From Sphingopyxis sp. (lineage in GTDB: Bacteria > Pseudomonadota > Alphaproteobacteria > Sphingomonadales > Sphingomonadaceae), in assembly GCA_013823985.1 (NCBI GenBank), contig PNNB01000014.1, forward strand, positions 92,868 to 156,867: a stretch of DNA of 64,000 nt. Direction: 5' to 3'. Made by a program: the position numbers and the translations under genes. Shown in pieces: positions 1 through 10,173 of the stretch. Every line of letters begins with the position of its first letter. The stretch's first letter is position 1. The notes below the pieces were generated by a model. The model did not search any database. It had not been told where the DNA came from and was given only the letters and a program-made list of their open reading frames with translations.

Positions 1-1115
1 ACATTTGCGCCAATCAGCGGCTTGAACACATTCAATTCCAGATGGCCCTGCATCCCGCCAATAGTCACGGCCTGATGGTTGCCAATCACTTGCGCCGCAA
101 CCATTGTCAGCATTTCACACTGTGTCGGATTTACCTTGCCCGGCATGATTGAGCTTCCCGGCTCGTTTTCGGGAAGCAAAAGTTCCCCGAGGCCTGAGCG
201 CGGTCCGGATCCGAGCAAGCGTATGTCGTTGGCGATTTTTGTCAGGCTAACGGCAAGTGTGTTCAACACGCCCGACATTTGAACCAACCCGTCATTGGAT
301 GCTAGCGCTTCGAATTTGTTGCGGGCAGGTTCGAAAGCTATTCCGGTAGCGGTGGAAATTTCGTTTGCGATCGCCATGTCGAAGCCCTCCGGCGCGTTGA
401 GTCCGGTGCCTACCGCCGTGCCGCCCTGCGCCAGTTTTTGAACGTTGTGCACAACAGTGCCTTCAATTCTCGCTCGGTTCGCAATTAATTGGGCCACATA
501 GCCTGAAAATTCTTGGCCAAGCGTAAGCGGTGTTGCGTCTTGCAAATGCGTGCGGCCGATCTTGATGATGTCAGCCCAAGCGGCGGACTTGGCGCACAGC
601 GCCTCGGTAAGAATCGCAAGAGCAGGGAGAAGTTTGCTGTGGGTGGCACGTGCCACCGCGACATGAATGGCTGTCGGAAAGCTATCGTTAGAAGACTGAC
701 CCTTGTTCACGTGATCGTTTGGATGCACGGGCGTACTACCGCCACGTACACCCGTTAGAATTTCGTTTGCAATGCCGGCAATGACCTCGTTCACATTCAT
801 GTTCGATTGTGTGCCGCTTCCCGTTTGCCAAATGACCAATGGAAACTGATTGTCAAACGTGCCTGCTAATATGCGGTCTGTGGCAACAATGATTGCGTCA
901 GCGATTTCGGGGGCAAGCGCGCCGGATGCCTTGTGTGTTAGCGCTGCGGCGCGTTTGACATGTGTCAGGCCGTAAATAATCCCCAAAGGCATGCGCTCTT
1001 GAGCGGGGAAAGGGAAATTCGCGATACTGCGTTGGGTTTGGGCACCCCAATATGCGTTAGCCGGTACGTCTATTGCGCCAAAGCTGTCATATTCAGCGCG
1101 GGTATCGCCCGTCAC
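1..1115 (-). CDS. fumC: Class II fumarate hydratase, C-terminus cut by the window edge
   Basis: Fumarase interconverts fumarate and malate in the cytoplasmic TCA cycle. The leftward frame is open from a GTG at 1115 to the window edge, giving about 371 of roughly 460 residues, so about 90 C-terminal residues lie outside. The N-terminus carries the family pattern [19 protein letters not shown]. The superfamily signature [15 protein letters not shown] is read around 120-165, and the substrate-binding [10 protein letters not shown] motif lies around 800-830. The GTG start overlaps the sspB stop in a GTGA junction, so the two genes are probably translated from one message. An sspB-fumC pair is a frequent arrangement in alphaproteobacteria. 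No active-site loss is visible in the part present. Confidence 0.93.
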   Translation of the reverse strand, partial: MTGDTRAEYDSFGAIDVPANAYWGAQTQRSIANFPFPAQERMPLGIIYGLTHVKRAAALTHKASGALAPEIADAIIVATDRILAGTFDNQFPLVIWQTGSGTQSNMNVNEVIAGIANEILTGVRGGSTPVHPNDHVNKGQSSNDSFPTAIHVAVARATHSKLLPALAILTEALCAKSAAWADIIKIGRTHLQDATPLTLGQEFSGYVAQLIANRARIEGTVVHNVQKLAQGGTAVGTGLNAPEGFDMAIANEISTATGIAFEPARNKFEALASNDGLVQMSGVLNTLAVSLTKIANDIRLLGSGPRSGLGELLLPENEPGSSIMPGKVNPTQCEMLTMVAAQVIGNHQAVTIGGMQGHLELNVFKPLIGAN

Positions 1116-1588
1116 TTTTTGCGTCCGAAATCCACGCTGACGACGTTGGAGCCGTCCTCTACCAAGACTGTAGGTTCGTCATTGCCCGCTTCTTCATGGG
1201 GCTCAGGACCGCTCTCGCCAGCATCAACATGGAATTGCAGAGCGAAATCGACGGCAGGGTCGACAAAAGCCGTGATCGCGGAATAGGGAATAACCAAATG
1301 CGACGGGATTTGGCTGAACGACAAGCCCACCTCAAAATGGTCCGATTCGACTTTCAAATCCCAATATTTGTGCTGTAGCACGATGGTCATCTCATCCGGA
1401 AAACGTTCGTGAAGATGTACCGGTATCGCAACACCCGGCGCTTGGGTTTTGAAAGTAATGTAAAAATGGTGGTCTCCGGGGAGTCCATTCACCGCGACAT
1501 CACCGAGAACACGACCGACCACGGCACGAAGCGCCTCTTGCACCACGTCGTCATAGGGAATCAGGCTGTCGATATGCTCATCGGTCAT
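1112..1588 (-). CDS. sspB: SspB-like ClpXP adaptor protein
   Basis: 158 residues matching the alphaproteobacterial SspB family, which tethers ssrA-tagged peptides and other substrates to the ClpX unfoldase. It starts [20 protein letters not shown], as family members do. The N-terminal part holds the substrate-binding fold, with blocks such as [12 protein letters not shown] and [14 protein letters not shown]. The C-terminal third is acidic and ends in a short basic/hydrophobic tail ([10 protein letters not shown]), where SspB proteins carry their ClpX-docking peptide. Its stop overlaps the fumC GTG by 4 nt. It is divergent from hisB, leaving about 94 nt for promoters of both directions. Confidence 0.85.
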   Translation of the reverse strand: MTDEHIDSLIPYDDVVQEALRAVVGRVLGDVAVNGLPGDHHFYITFKTQAPGVAIPVHLHERFPDEMTIVLQHKYWDLKVESDHFEVGLSFSQIPSHLVIPYSAITAFVDPAVDFALQFHVDAGESGPEPHEEAGNDEPTVLVEDGSNVVSVDFGRKK

Positions 1589-1682
1589 GCGCGCTTGGTG
1601 GACCGTGGAGCCGCTGAAATCAAGATGCTTGTTGTCGTCATGTCAACTTGCCAAGCGCAATATTATCCGTATAGCGGCGGCC

Positions 1683-2270
1683 ATGCGAACCGGAAACATC
1701 AGTCGCAAGACAAGCGAAACGTCGATCGATGTCGAGGTTAATCTCGACGGCAGCGGAGTATATGCGGTTTCGACCGGCATCGGATTTCTGGATCATATGC
1801 TGGAGCAATTGTCGCGTCACTCGCTGATTGATTTGAAAGTCAACGCCGTTGGCGATCTGCACATTGACCAGCACCACACGACCGAAGACACCGGCATTGC
1901 CATTGGCGAGGCGGTTCTTCAGGCTTTGGGCGACAAGCGCGGTATCACGCGTTACGGCACGGCTTATGCGCCTATGGACGAAACATTGACGCGGTGCGCA
2001 CTCGATATTTCCGGCCGTCCCTATTTCGTCTGGAAGGTTTCACTGGGCATGCCGCGGTTGGGTGAATGGGACACCGAGCTCATCGAGCACTGGTTCCACA
2101 GTTTTGCAACCGCTGCCGGTATTACTTTGCACGTCGAAAATCTCTACGGATCGAACAACCACCATATTGTAGAAAGCTGTTACAAGGCTTTGGCCCGTGC
2201 GCTGCGGCAGGCGGTAGAGATAGATCCCCGTAAAGCGGACACAATTCCCTCCACTAAGGGCATGCTTTAG
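1683..2270 (+). CDS. hisB: Imidazoleglycerol-phosphate dehydratase
   Basis: 195 residues, the normal length of monofunctional HisB, which dehydrates imidazole-glycerol phosphate to imidazole-acetol phosphate. Metal-binding histidine clusters are visible: DQHHTTED around residue 60 and [10 protein letters not shown] around residue 155. [15 protein letters not shown] is also diagnostic. The frame is open back to 1587, but family members begin close to the [13 protein letters not shown] segment, so I take the ATG at 1683; no strong ribosome-binding site precedes it. hisH follows after 3 nt. This opens a hisBHAF run, probably one transcript. Confidence 0.93.
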   Translation: MRTGNISRKTSETSIDVEVNLDGSGVYAVSTGIGFLDHMLEQLSRHSLIDLKVNAVGDLHIDQHHTTEDTGIAIGEAVLQALGDKRGITRYGTAYAPMDETLTRCALDISGRPYFVWKVSLGMPRLGEWDTELIEHWFHSFATAAGITLHVENLYGSNNHHIVESCYKALARALRQAVEIDPRKADTIPSTKGML

Positions 2271-2273
2271 ATC

Positions 2274-2885
2274 GTGTCTCTTGCGCTGATTGATTATGGC
2301 GCGGGCAACCTGCATTCGGTGCACAATGCGTTGAAGGCAGCGGGTGCGGTGAACATCGACGTCACTGCCGATCCGCTTGTGGTGGCAAAGGCAGAGCGCA
2401 TAGTCCTGCCCGGTGTTGGTGCATTTGCGCATTGTATGGAAGCACTTTCGGCCATTGAATCGATGATCGAGGCTTTGGAAAGTCGCGTCCGGCACGACGC
2501 GACTCCCTTTTTGGGTATTTGCGTCGGAATGCAGTTATTGGCGGATGCTGGCGTCGAGCATGGGACGACAAAAGGTTTGGGATGGATTGGTGGCACCGTA
2601 CGCGCGATTGAGCCATCCTTTGAATTAAAAGTACCGCACATGGGTTGGAACGATGTGGCGCCTGCCGTTGGCGCGCCTCTGATCGAGACGGGAGAGGCCT
2701 ATTTTCTGCACGGCTATCATTTTGACGTAGCGGATCAGGCAGAAATACTTGCAGTCACCGACCATGGGGGCGAACTTGTCGCCGCCGTTGGTCGAGATAA
2801 TATTATCGGGGTGCAGTTTCATCCCGAAAAGAGCCAGGCTTATGGCATTAACTTCCTCAAACGCTTTCTGGAGTGGCGCCCGTGA
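2274..2885 (+). CDS. hisH: Imidazole glycerol phosphate synthase, glutaminase subunit
   Basis: 203-residue class I glutamine amidotransferase subunit that hydrolyses glutamine and channels ammonia to HisF. The nucleophile is Cys83 in LGICVGMQLL, and the His/Glu pair is in VQFHPEKS near the C-terminus. It begins with GTG at 2274, giving SLALIDYGAGNLHSV, the standard family N-terminus; no later start would keep that strand. It lies 3 nt after hisB and 13 nt before hisA. Length and motifs are complete, so it should be functional. Confidence 0.95.
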   Translation: MSLALIDYGAGNLHSVHNALKAAGAVNIDVTADPLVVAKAERIVLPGVGAFAHCMEALSAIESMIEALESRVRHDATPFLGICVGMQLLADAGVEHGTTKGLGWIGGTVRAIEPSFELKVPHMGWNDVAPAVGAPLIETGEAYFLHGYHFDVADQAEILAVTDHGGELVAAVGRDNIIGVQFHPEKSQAYGINFLKRFLEWRP

Positions 2886-2898
2886 TGGGAGATTTTGC

Positions 2899-3627
2899 AT
2901 GATCGTTTTTCCCGCAATCGACCTGAAAGGCGGCGAAGTTGTCCGTCTAGCCGAAGGCGATATGGACCGTGCCACCGTCTATGCTGACGATCCTGCCGCG
3001 CAGGCCTTGCTTTTTGCGGAGCAGGGCGCTGAGTTTTTGCATGTTGTTGACCTCGACGGGGCTTTTGCCGGACGGCCCGAAAATGCCGAAGCGGTGGAGG
3101 GGATAATCGAAAATTTCCCGGGATATATCCAACTTGGTGGAGGTATCCGCAATGCACAGACCGTTGAACGCTGGTTCGACATGGGCGTTGCGCGGCTCGT
3201 CATCGGTACAGCGGCGCTCAAAGACCCTCAATTTGTGAAAGATATGGCGCGCGAGTTCGAAAATGGCATCGTTGTCGCGGTGGACGCCCGCGACGGGTTT
3301 GTCGCGACCGAAGGCTGGGCCGAGAAATCCGACATGCCGGTGGTTGATCTGGCGCGACGTTTCGAAGATGCAGGTGTGGCATCTATACTGTTCACCGATG
3401 TCGGCCGTGACGGAATGCTTACCGGTTGCAATATCGAAGCAACAGTTGACCTCGCGCGCGCAGTGAAGATTCCCGTAATTGCCAGTGGAGGTGTAAAAGG
3501 TATCGACGACATCCATATGCTGTCGCTGCATGCCAAAGACGGTATCGAGGGCGTCATTACAGGACGCGCAATATACGACGGACGCCTTGATCTGGCGACG
3601 GCAATAGCGTTGGCGAACAGGGCGTGA
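2899..3627 (+). CDS. hisA: ProFAR isomerase, HisA
   Basis: 242-residue (beta/alpha)8 barrel that isomerises ProFAR to PRFAR. The N-terminal catalytic aspartate is in [16 protein letters not shown] and the C-terminal one in [10 protein letters not shown]. Phosphate-binding glycines are present in both halves (QLGGGIRN and ASGGVKG). The open frame runs upstream to 2749 inside hisH, but the ATG at 2899 gives the canonical start with no extra residues. It overlaps hisF by 4 nt (GTGA), which implies coupled translation. Confidence 0.95.
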   Translation: MIVFPAIDLKGGEVVRLAEGDMDRATVYADDPAAQALLFAEQGAEFLHVVDLDGAFAGRPENAEAVEGIIENFPGYIQLGGGIRNAQTVERWFDMGVARLVIGTAALKDPQFVKDMAREFENGIVVAVDARDGFVATEGWAEKSDMPVVDLARRFEDAGVASILFTDVGRDGMLTGCNIEATVDLARAVKIPVIASGGVKGIDDIHMLSLHAKDGIEGVITGRAIYDGRLDLATAIALANRA

Positions 3628-4382
3628 CAGTCCGGATACGCGTTATACCTTGCCTGGACGTGGCTAATGGTCGTGTCGTAAAAGGCGTGAACTTTGTCGA
3701 CCTTCGCGATGCTGGTGATCCGGTAGAGCAGGCGCAAGCCTATGACTTGGCCGGTGCCGACGAATTATGCTTTCTGGATATCGGTGCAAGTCACGAAGGG
3801 CGAGGAACCATTATTGATGTAGTGCGCCGGACGGCTGAAGTATGCTTCATGCCCTTGACCGTAGGCGGGGGTGTCCGGAGTGCGGACGATGCCCGGGCGT
3901 TGCTGCTGGCGGGTGCGGATAAAGTGGCGGTCAATAGCGCTGCAGTTGCACGTCCGGAAGCGGTTGCCGACATCGCTGAGCGCTTCGGAAGCCAGTGCGT
4001 TGTTGCATCCGTCGATGCGCGGCGTACCGGCGATCGTTGGGAAATCTTCACGCATGGAGGCCGCAAACCAACCGGCATAGATGCGCTGGAGCATGCGGTT
4101 AAGCTCGCCGATCTTGGAGCAGGTGAACTATTGGTCACCAGCATGGACCGAGACGGAACGCGCGATGGTTACGACTTGGAACTGACCCGGGCGATTGCAG
4201 GTGCAGTCAATGTGCCTGTGGTGGCCAGCGGCGGTGTCGGGAATTTGGATCATCTGGTTGAAGGTGTCCGCGAGGGCCATGCGAGCGCGGTGCTGGCGGC
4301 TTCGATTTTCCATTTTGGGCAACATAGCATTGCAGAAGCCCATGCCGCATTGCGCGCGGCGGGGTTGCCTGCGCGCGGCTAA
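3624..4382 (+). CDS. hisF: Imidazole glycerol phosphate synthase, cyclase subunit
   Basis: 252-residue barrel enzyme that uses HisH-derived ammonia to make IGP and AICAR. Catalytic aspartates are in [11 protein letters not shown] (about residue 11) and [11 protein letters not shown] (about 130). The [10 protein letters not shown] and [11 protein letters not shown] phosphate loops are intact. It starts with GTG at 3624, overlapping the hisA stop by 4 nt. It is the last gene of this his segment: its stop directly abuts that of the convergent anti-sigma gene. hisI/hisE, which often follow hisF in this group, are absent here. Confidence 0.95.
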   Translation: MTVRIRVIPCLDVANGRVVKGVNFVDLRDAGDPVEQAQAYDLAGADELCFLDIGASHEGRGTIIDVVRRTAEVCFMPLTVGGGVRSADDARALLLAGADKVAVNSAAVARPEAVADIAERFGSQCVVASVDARRTGDRWEIFTHGGRKPTGIDALEHAVKLADLGAGELLVTSMDRDGTRDGYDLELTRAIAGAVNVPVVASGGVGNLDHLVEGVREGHASAVLAASIFHFGQHSIAEAHAALRAAGLPARG

Positions 4383-5018
4383 TCACCAGCGTATTAGTCG
4401 TGGAACGATTATACGGCCGAGCACGGCACAGATCATCAACGCTAAGCTATACCACACGCCTATATACACCACATTATTGAACGGGCAGTGGATGTTATAG
4501 GCAAAGGCCCCGAGTCCACCAGACGCCAAGCCGGTCAACCAACCGGCGCGCTCTGGCGAAGTGGGAGCGCCTTTGCGCAACCAGATTATCATCGGTACTG
4601 CCGTCGCCAAGCCGCCAACAAGGCTGTAGCCCATGCATCGCATACCAGAATCCATTGCCTTTAAAGCAGGCCCGACGTCACCCGTCGTAGCGACAATTAT
4701 GGCCGCCAGTGGAAACAGGACAGCGGCCGCTAGCGCCATTTTCCAGCCATTTTGACTGCGTCCCACGGCAGGGCTAGCCATCGAAGTAACCGAATGTGCG
4801 GTTGCCCCGCCCAAAAGAAGCAATACCCCCGCGCGTATCAAAAACATTTCATCCGGCTTCCCGGCTGAAAGATCGGCACGCATACCTTGGGACCAAATCA
4901 CAACCACAACGGCCACAATGGTCGTCAATGCTGAGAGTAGCAGCGGAATGTGCGGGCGGAGCGGCTTTACCGGCTCCAACTCCTGGACGAGCGCGGAGAT
5001 ATCGAAGTTGTTGGACAT
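4383..5018 (-). CDS. NrsF-type (DUF1109) membrane anti-sigma factor
   Basis: 211 residues with a short hydrophilic N-terminus (MSNNFDISALVQELEPVKPL) followed by about six hydrophobic segments, the layout of the DUF1109/NrsF family. In Caulobacter NrsF is an inner-membrane inhibitor of the ECF factor SigF. Cysteines lie in GMRCMGY and NIHCPFNN; conserved cysteines are reported as important for metal and oxidant sensing in this family. I chose the ATG at 5018, one base after the sigma stop, over the in-frame ATG at 5033 inside the sigma gene. The pairing with an ECF sigma gene is the strongest argument for function. Which stress it senses here is not shown by sequence. Confidence 0.85.
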   Translation of the reverse strand: MSNNFDISALVQELEPVKPLRPHIPLLLSALTTIVAVVVVIWSQGMRADLSAGKPDEMFLIRAGVLLLLGGATAHSVTSMASPAVGRSQNGWKMALAAAVLFPLAAIIVATTGDVGPALKAMDSGMRCMGYSLVGGLATAVPMIIWLRKGAPTSPERAGWLTGLASGGLGAFAYNIHCPFNNVVYIGVWYSLALMICAVLGRIIVPRLIRW

Positions 5019-5019
5019 G

Positions 5020-5544
5020 TTAATCACTCTCAATCAGCGTGGCTAGTTTCTTGAGGCCACGGTGTATGTTCACTTTTACGAGCGGTTCGGATTGACCGCA
5101 CCTCGCACAGGCTTCGCTAATGCTGAGGCCGTCAATCTTGACCAAGCGGATGACCAAAGCCTGCGCCTCGGGCAGTTTATGGAGGAGTCGGTCGATGCTT
5201 ATTTTGGCGCCTACTTCATCCTCGTGACTTTCATCGCTGTGCTGGTCCAGAAGTTCATCGGCAGCATGACGATAGGTTTGCCGCAAACGATCGACCCAAC
5301 GATAACGGGCGATGGCGGCGAGCCACGGCAGAAAGGGACGCGATGGATCGTAGCTGGCCCGTTTCCGATGCAGGGAAATCAACGTGTCTTGAACCAGGTC
5401 ATCCACTGCATCATCTGCAATCTTATACGCAAAAAAACGTGTAAGCCAGCGTCCCGCCTGTTCCAGAAGAACGGCGTAGGCCTGCTTGTCACCCGATTGG
5501 GCAAGCCGCATTAAATCACGCATCGTTTCTTCGCGCGCTATCAC
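5020..5544 (-). CDS. ECF RNA polymerase sigma factor, SigF-like
   Basis: 174 residues with the two-domain ECF layout. Region 2 contains DDAVDDLVQDTLISLHRKR and PWLAAIARYRWVDRLRQ. Region 4 contains LPEAQALVIRLVKIDGLSISEA and a C-terminal helix-turn-helix. It pairs with the NrsF-like gene immediately downstream (1-nt gap), as SigF-NrsF do in Caulobacter. The frame begins with GTG at 5544, overlapping by 4 nt the stop of a 49-codon open frame; the ATG at 5523 is an alternative start. A TGTAACC-N16-CGAA element upstream on the same strand suggests autoregulation. Confidence 0.9.
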   Translation of the reverse strand: MIAREETMRDLMRLAQSGDKQAYAVLLEQAGRWLTRFFAYKIADDAVDDLVQDTLISLHRKRASYDPSRPFLPWLAAIARYRWVDRLRQTYRHAADELLDQHSDESHEDEVGAKISIDRLLHKLPEAQALVIRLVKIDGLSISEACARCGQSEPLVKVNIHRGLKKLATLIESD

Positions 5545-5690
5545 GATAAGTTATGCCGCAGAATAGACAGGTAAAGAGCTTGATAATTCGACAATTTGAT
5601 ACTCGATAGCGTTTCAATGCGCTGCGCTGTGGCCAACACAGTTCCTTCTAACCCATATTCGTATTTCCGAGCAGGTAGTTTGTTGCGCAC
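5541..5690 (-). CDS. Possible 49-residue leader ORF ahead of the ECF sigma gene
   Basis: An uninterrupted 50-codon frame runs from GTG at 5690 to TGA at 5543-5541. The stop overlaps the GTG of the sigma gene as GTGA, the same junction used by real gene pairs nearby. The start lies only about 9 nt downstream of the -10-like CGAA, so a transcript from that promoter would be nearly leaderless. The predicted product is basic and hydrophilic at the N-terminus and rich in Leu/Ser/Ile at the C-terminus; I recognise no family. Fifty codons without a stop can arise by chance, so this may simply be the 5' untranslated region. Confidence 0.25.
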   Translation of the reverse strand: MRNKLPARKYEYGLEGTVLATAQRIETLSSIKLSNYQALYLSILRHNLS

Positions 5691-5698
5691 GCCTCCGG

Positions 5699-5725
5699 TT
5701 CGGTAGGACTCGCGCAATGGTTACA
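5699..5725 (-). promoter_or_regulatory. Putative ECF-type promoter for the sigma/anti-sigma operon
   Basis: On the minus strand TGTAACC (5725-5719) is followed after exactly 16 nt by CGAA (5702-5699). The AAC core in the -35 and CGA in the -10 are typical of ECF promoters. I recall a GTAACC/CGAA-like motif for Caulobacter SigF targets but could not check it. The position, about 150 nt upstream of the sigma start, fits an autoregulated operon. Confidence 0.45.
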
Positions 5726-5752
5726 CAGGCGAATTTTTTTAGTGGCTTGTCC

Positions 5753-5780
5753 TTGACCCGTCACAAAAAGCTCCTATTTG
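5753..5780 (+). promoter_or_regulatory. Putative groESL promoter
   Basis: TTGACC at 5753-5758 and TATTTG at 5775-5780 are separated by 16 nt. A transcript starting about 7 nt later would begin at the first arm of the CIRCE operator, where HrcA repression is usually placed. The -10 is weak. Confidence 0.45.
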
Positions 5781-5787
5781 GGCTTCG

Positions 5788-5814
5788 TTAGCACTCACCC
5801 TAAAAGAGTGCTAA
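5788..5814 (+). promoter_or_regulatory. CIRCE operator (HrcA binding site)
   Basis: A perfect inverted repeat, TTAGCACTC-N9-GAGTGCTAA, matches the CIRCE consensus in both arms and in spacer length. It lies between the putative promoter and groES, about 73 nt before the groES ATG. The heat-shock repressor HrcA binds this element in many bacteria. hrcA is not in the window. Confidence 0.97.
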
Positions 5815-5887
5815 CTGACATTCATTGCCGTCCCCTGCTTCCAAGTGGGCGTGGCGGGATGGCGAAACTAATAAAGGAAGGTTCAAC

Positions 5888-6175
5888 ATGGCATTTCGTC
5901 CGTTGCATGACCGTGTCCTCGTCCGTCGGGTCGAGGCCGAAGCAAAAACTGCTGGTGGGATTATCATCCCGGACAGCGCTCAGGAAAAGCCGCAGGAAGG
6001 CGAAGTCGTCTCCGTCGGTTCGGGTTCGAAAGCTGAAGACGGCACCGTAACTCCGCTCGACGTAAAAGCCGGCGACCGCATTCTGTTCGGCAAATGGTCG
6101 GGCACCGAAGTCAAGATCGACGGTGAAGACCTGCTGATCATGAAGGAATCGGATATTCTCGGGATTGTTGGCTAA
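5888..6175 (+). CDS. groS: Co-chaperonin GroES
   Basis: 95 residues, the normal length. The N-terminus [16 protein letters not shown] and the mobile-loop region [17 protein letters not shown] are diagnostic; the family pattern [23 protein letters not shown] follows. GroES caps the GroEL folding chamber in the cytoplasm. The frame is open back to 5825, but an AAGGAAGG ribosome-binding site supports the ATG at 5888. It is followed by groEL after 57 nt and is controlled by the CIRCE element upstream. Confidence 0.97.
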   Translation: MAFRPLHDRVLVRRVEAEAKTAGGIIIPDSAQEKPQEGEVVSVGSGSKAEDGTVTPLDVKAGDRILFGKWSGTEVKIDGEDLLIMKESDILGIVG

Positions 6176-6220
6176 CGCCAAACCAGTGTGAACATGCGCA
6201 GATTTCTGCGCTTAATTTAA

Positions 6221-7879
<1,659 letters not shown>

Positions 7880-7909
7880 GTCCTGCGTCTTCGGCAAAAC
7901 AAATAAGAG

Positions 7910-7940
7910 GGGTCGGAAAGGAAACTTTCCGACCCTTTTT
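7910..7940 (+). terminator. Intrinsic terminator of groESL
   Basis: Stem GGGTCGGAAAG / CTTTCCGACCC closes on a GAAA tetraloop and is followed by TTTTT. It sits 31 nt after the groEL stop. Confidence 0.95.
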
Positions 7941-8011
7941 CTATCTCGGTACATGACGAAATTTCCACGAACCTGCATGAGTCGCCATTGTGCAAATGCG
8001 AAGTTGTGTTA

Positions 8012-8057
8012 TCTCAATCCGAGCAATTGAGAAAGATATCGTCATATCAAATTGATA
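8012..8057. promoter_or_regulatory. Two palindromes in the AT-rich region upstream of kup
   Basis: The stretch 7941-8145 holds no gene. It contains TCTCAAT-N7-ATTGAGA (8012-8032) and TATCAA-A-TTGATA (8045-8057), both perfect. They lie in a markedly AT-rich tract 90-130 nt before the kup start. They could be operator sites or part of the promoter; no known box is recognised. Confidence 0.35.
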
Positions 8058-8145
8058 AATATATGTTATTTAAATCGAAAAATTACTGTTGCACTGCAAA
8101 ATAAAAGGCGTATTTGCCGCCGCCCCACAACAGAGGTTTCCGGTC

Positions 8146-10086
8146 ATGCAAAGTTCGCATTCGGGTTCAGTTGATTCTCATAATATTCATCAACATTCAC
8201 TTGCCGCGCTAACGATTGGCGCAATCGGAGTGGTTTTCGGCGACATCGGAACTAGCCCGCTTTATGCCTTTCGCGAGGCGCTCCATCACAGCGCACCAAC
8301 AGGCGGTATACAGGAGGCAGCGATATTCGGGGTGCTTAGTCTGGCACTCTGGTCACTCATATTAGTCGTGACCGTCAAATATGTTATTTTCCTAATGCGC
8401 GCCGATAACGACGGGGAGGGCGGCGTTCTTGCCTTGCTCGCCCTTGCAGGTCGAGGCATTGGCGGGCGAAAGGGCGTCGTGTTGGCGCTTGGCGCGATTG
8501 GCGCAGCCCTCTTTTACGGCGATGCGATCATCACACCCGCACTTTCGGTACTGTCGGCCGTCGAGGGCACGAAGACCATACCTGGCATAGGAGGGGGCAT
8601 ATCGGAGCAAACCATCATCAACATCACGATGGTTATTATGGTCGCGCTGTTTGCCATCCAGTTTCGCGGAACCGCGATGGTGTCAAAACTATTCGGCCCC
8701 ATATGTGTTCTGTGGTTTCTTGCTATCGGCGGTTTGGGACTGCTCCATATTTCTGATTATCCGGGCATCATCGGCGCACTATCGCCGCACCATGCCGTCA
8801 GCTTCCTGGTGAATAACGGTATGGTCGGCTTGATCGTGCTGGGATCCGTTTTCCTGACGGTCACCGGCGCCGAAGCCCTAACTGCAGACATGGGCCATTT
8901 TGGCCGTTTTCCTATCCGATTGGGCTGGTTCCTGCTTGTCTTTCCTGCGCTTGCATTAAACTATTTCGGCCAAGGCGCCTTTGCGATGGCGGCTTTAGAG
9001 CAAGCGCGTGCGGCTGGGATGCCTTTGGAAACCCAAGACTGGTTCTTCCTGATGGCCCCTGAAGCTGTGCGTGTTCCAATGATCATTCTGGCCGGGCTGG
9101 CCACCATAATTGCGAGCCAAGCGGTGATCACCGGGGCCTATTCACTCACCCAGCAAGCTATTCAACTCGGCCTGTTGCCTCGGATGAAGATTGTACAGAC
9201 CTCTCCGGGGAGTGCCGGGCAGATATATATTCCGGCCATAAACTGGATGCTCTTGTTCGGTGTTTGGCTCTTGGTGGTACAGTTCCGCAACTCGTCGGCT
9301 ATGGCGTCGGCTTATGGTATCGCCGTTACCGGAACGATGGTGGTGACAACCTGCCTTGCATTCGTTGTGGTGCATAAGCTTTGGAAATGGAGCCTAGCAA
9401 AATCTCTTTTGGTGATTATCCCGTTCCTTGTCATCGATCTCATCTTCTTCGGCGCAAATATCTTGCGCGTTGTTGACGGCGGTTGGGTCCCGCTTGCGGT
9501 TGGCGCAATGATTTGCCTTGTGATCTGGATTTGGGTCCGCGGCAAACGCTTGATCGACACGAAGGAAAATGAAGGCGCAATGACGCTCGCGGAACTGGGC
9601 AAGTCACTTTCTAAAAGCAAAATCGCGCGGGTCGAAGGCACGGCGGTTTATCTGACCGCAAATGCCGAAGGCGTTCCCGGAACCATATTGCACAATCTGA
9701 AACACAACCGTGTTCTGCATGAGCGTAATCTGGTTCTAACCGTCCGCACCGCGGGTGTACCGCACGTTCCAGAAGAAGAACGCTCGACTTATGAAAAGAT
9801 CGATGCGAACTTCGCTCGTATCATCCTCCGCTATGGTTTCATGGAGGCTCCGGATGTCCCGCAGGCGCTTGCACGCGCAATTCCAAAGTCGGACACGCCG
9901 ATAAATGGCATGACAACGAGCTATTTCGTAGGGCGGAATGTGCTGTCGGCCTCCAAAGATGAAGGCTTGCCATTCTGGCAGGACATCATTCTGATTTTCT
10001 TGCAGCGCAATGCCTATAATCCTGCGGAGTTTTTCCACATACCGTCCAACCGAATTGTCGCCCTGGGCGGTCAAGTGGTGGTCTAG
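8146..10086 (+). CDS. kup: Kup-family potassium uptake protein
   Basis: 646-residue inner-membrane potassium:proton symporter. The N-terminal signature AIGVVFGDIGTSPLYAFREA is intact, about twelve hydrophobic segments fill the first 450 residues, and a cytoplasmic C-terminal domain follows. The Asp/Glu-containing TM segments (GDAIITPALSVLSAVEG and SVFLTVTGAEALTADMGHFG) match the family. The frame is open to an ATG at 8089; I use the ATG at 8146 because family N-termini are short and an AGAGG sequence precedes it. Monocistronic, with a terminator directly downstream. Confidence 0.93.
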   Translation: MQSSHSGSVDSHNIHQHSLAALTIGAIGVVFGDIGTSPLYAFREALHHSAPTGGIQEAAIFGVLSLALWSLILVVTVKYVIFLMRADNDGEGGVLALLALAGRGIGGRKGVVLALGAIGAALFYGDAIITPALSVLSAVEGTKTIPGIGGGISEQTIINITMVIMVALFAIQFRGTAMVSKLFGPICVLWFLAIGGLGLLHISDYPGIIGALSPHHAVSFLVNNGMVGLIVLGSVFLTVTGAEALTADMGHFGRFPIRLGWFLLVFPALALNYFGQGAFAMAALEQARAAGMPLETQDWFFLMAPEAVRVPMIILAGLATIIASQAVITGAYSLTQQAIQLGLLPRMKIVQTSPGSAGQIYIPAINWMLLFGVWLLVVQFRNSSAMASAYGIAVTGTMVVTTCLAFVVVHKLWKWSLAKSLLVIIPFLVIDLIFFGANILRVVDGGWVPLAVGAMICLVIWIWVRGKRLIDTKENEGAMTLAELGKSLSKSKIARVEGTAVYLTANAEGVPGTILHNLKHNRVLHERNLVLTVRTAGVPHVPEEERSTYEKIDANFARIILRYGFMEAPDVPQALARAIPKSDTPINGMTTSYFVGRNVLSASKDEGLPFWQDIILIFLQRNAYNPAEFFHIPSNRIVALGGQVVV

Positions 10087-10096
10087 AGCTACCAAG

Positions 10097-10136
10097 GGCG
10101 GGGGCGGAGCAACACCGCCTCCGCCTCGCTCTTTTT
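10097..10136 (+). terminator. Intrinsic terminator after kup
   Basis: An 11-bp GC-rich stem (GGCGGGGGCGG pairing with CCGCCTCCGCC, one G.U wobble) closes on a 7-nt loop and is followed by TCGCTC and five Ts. It lies between the kup stop and the rluE-like gene. Confidence 0.8.
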
Positions 10137-10173
10137 CAAGACAATTGATCCGATTGGAGGTAGTGCATCCTTC

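Noticed and set aside
2947..3531. 194-codon minus-strand frame across hisA
   Set aside because: hisA has all catalytic motifs on the plus strand; the antisense frame shows no recognisable domain.
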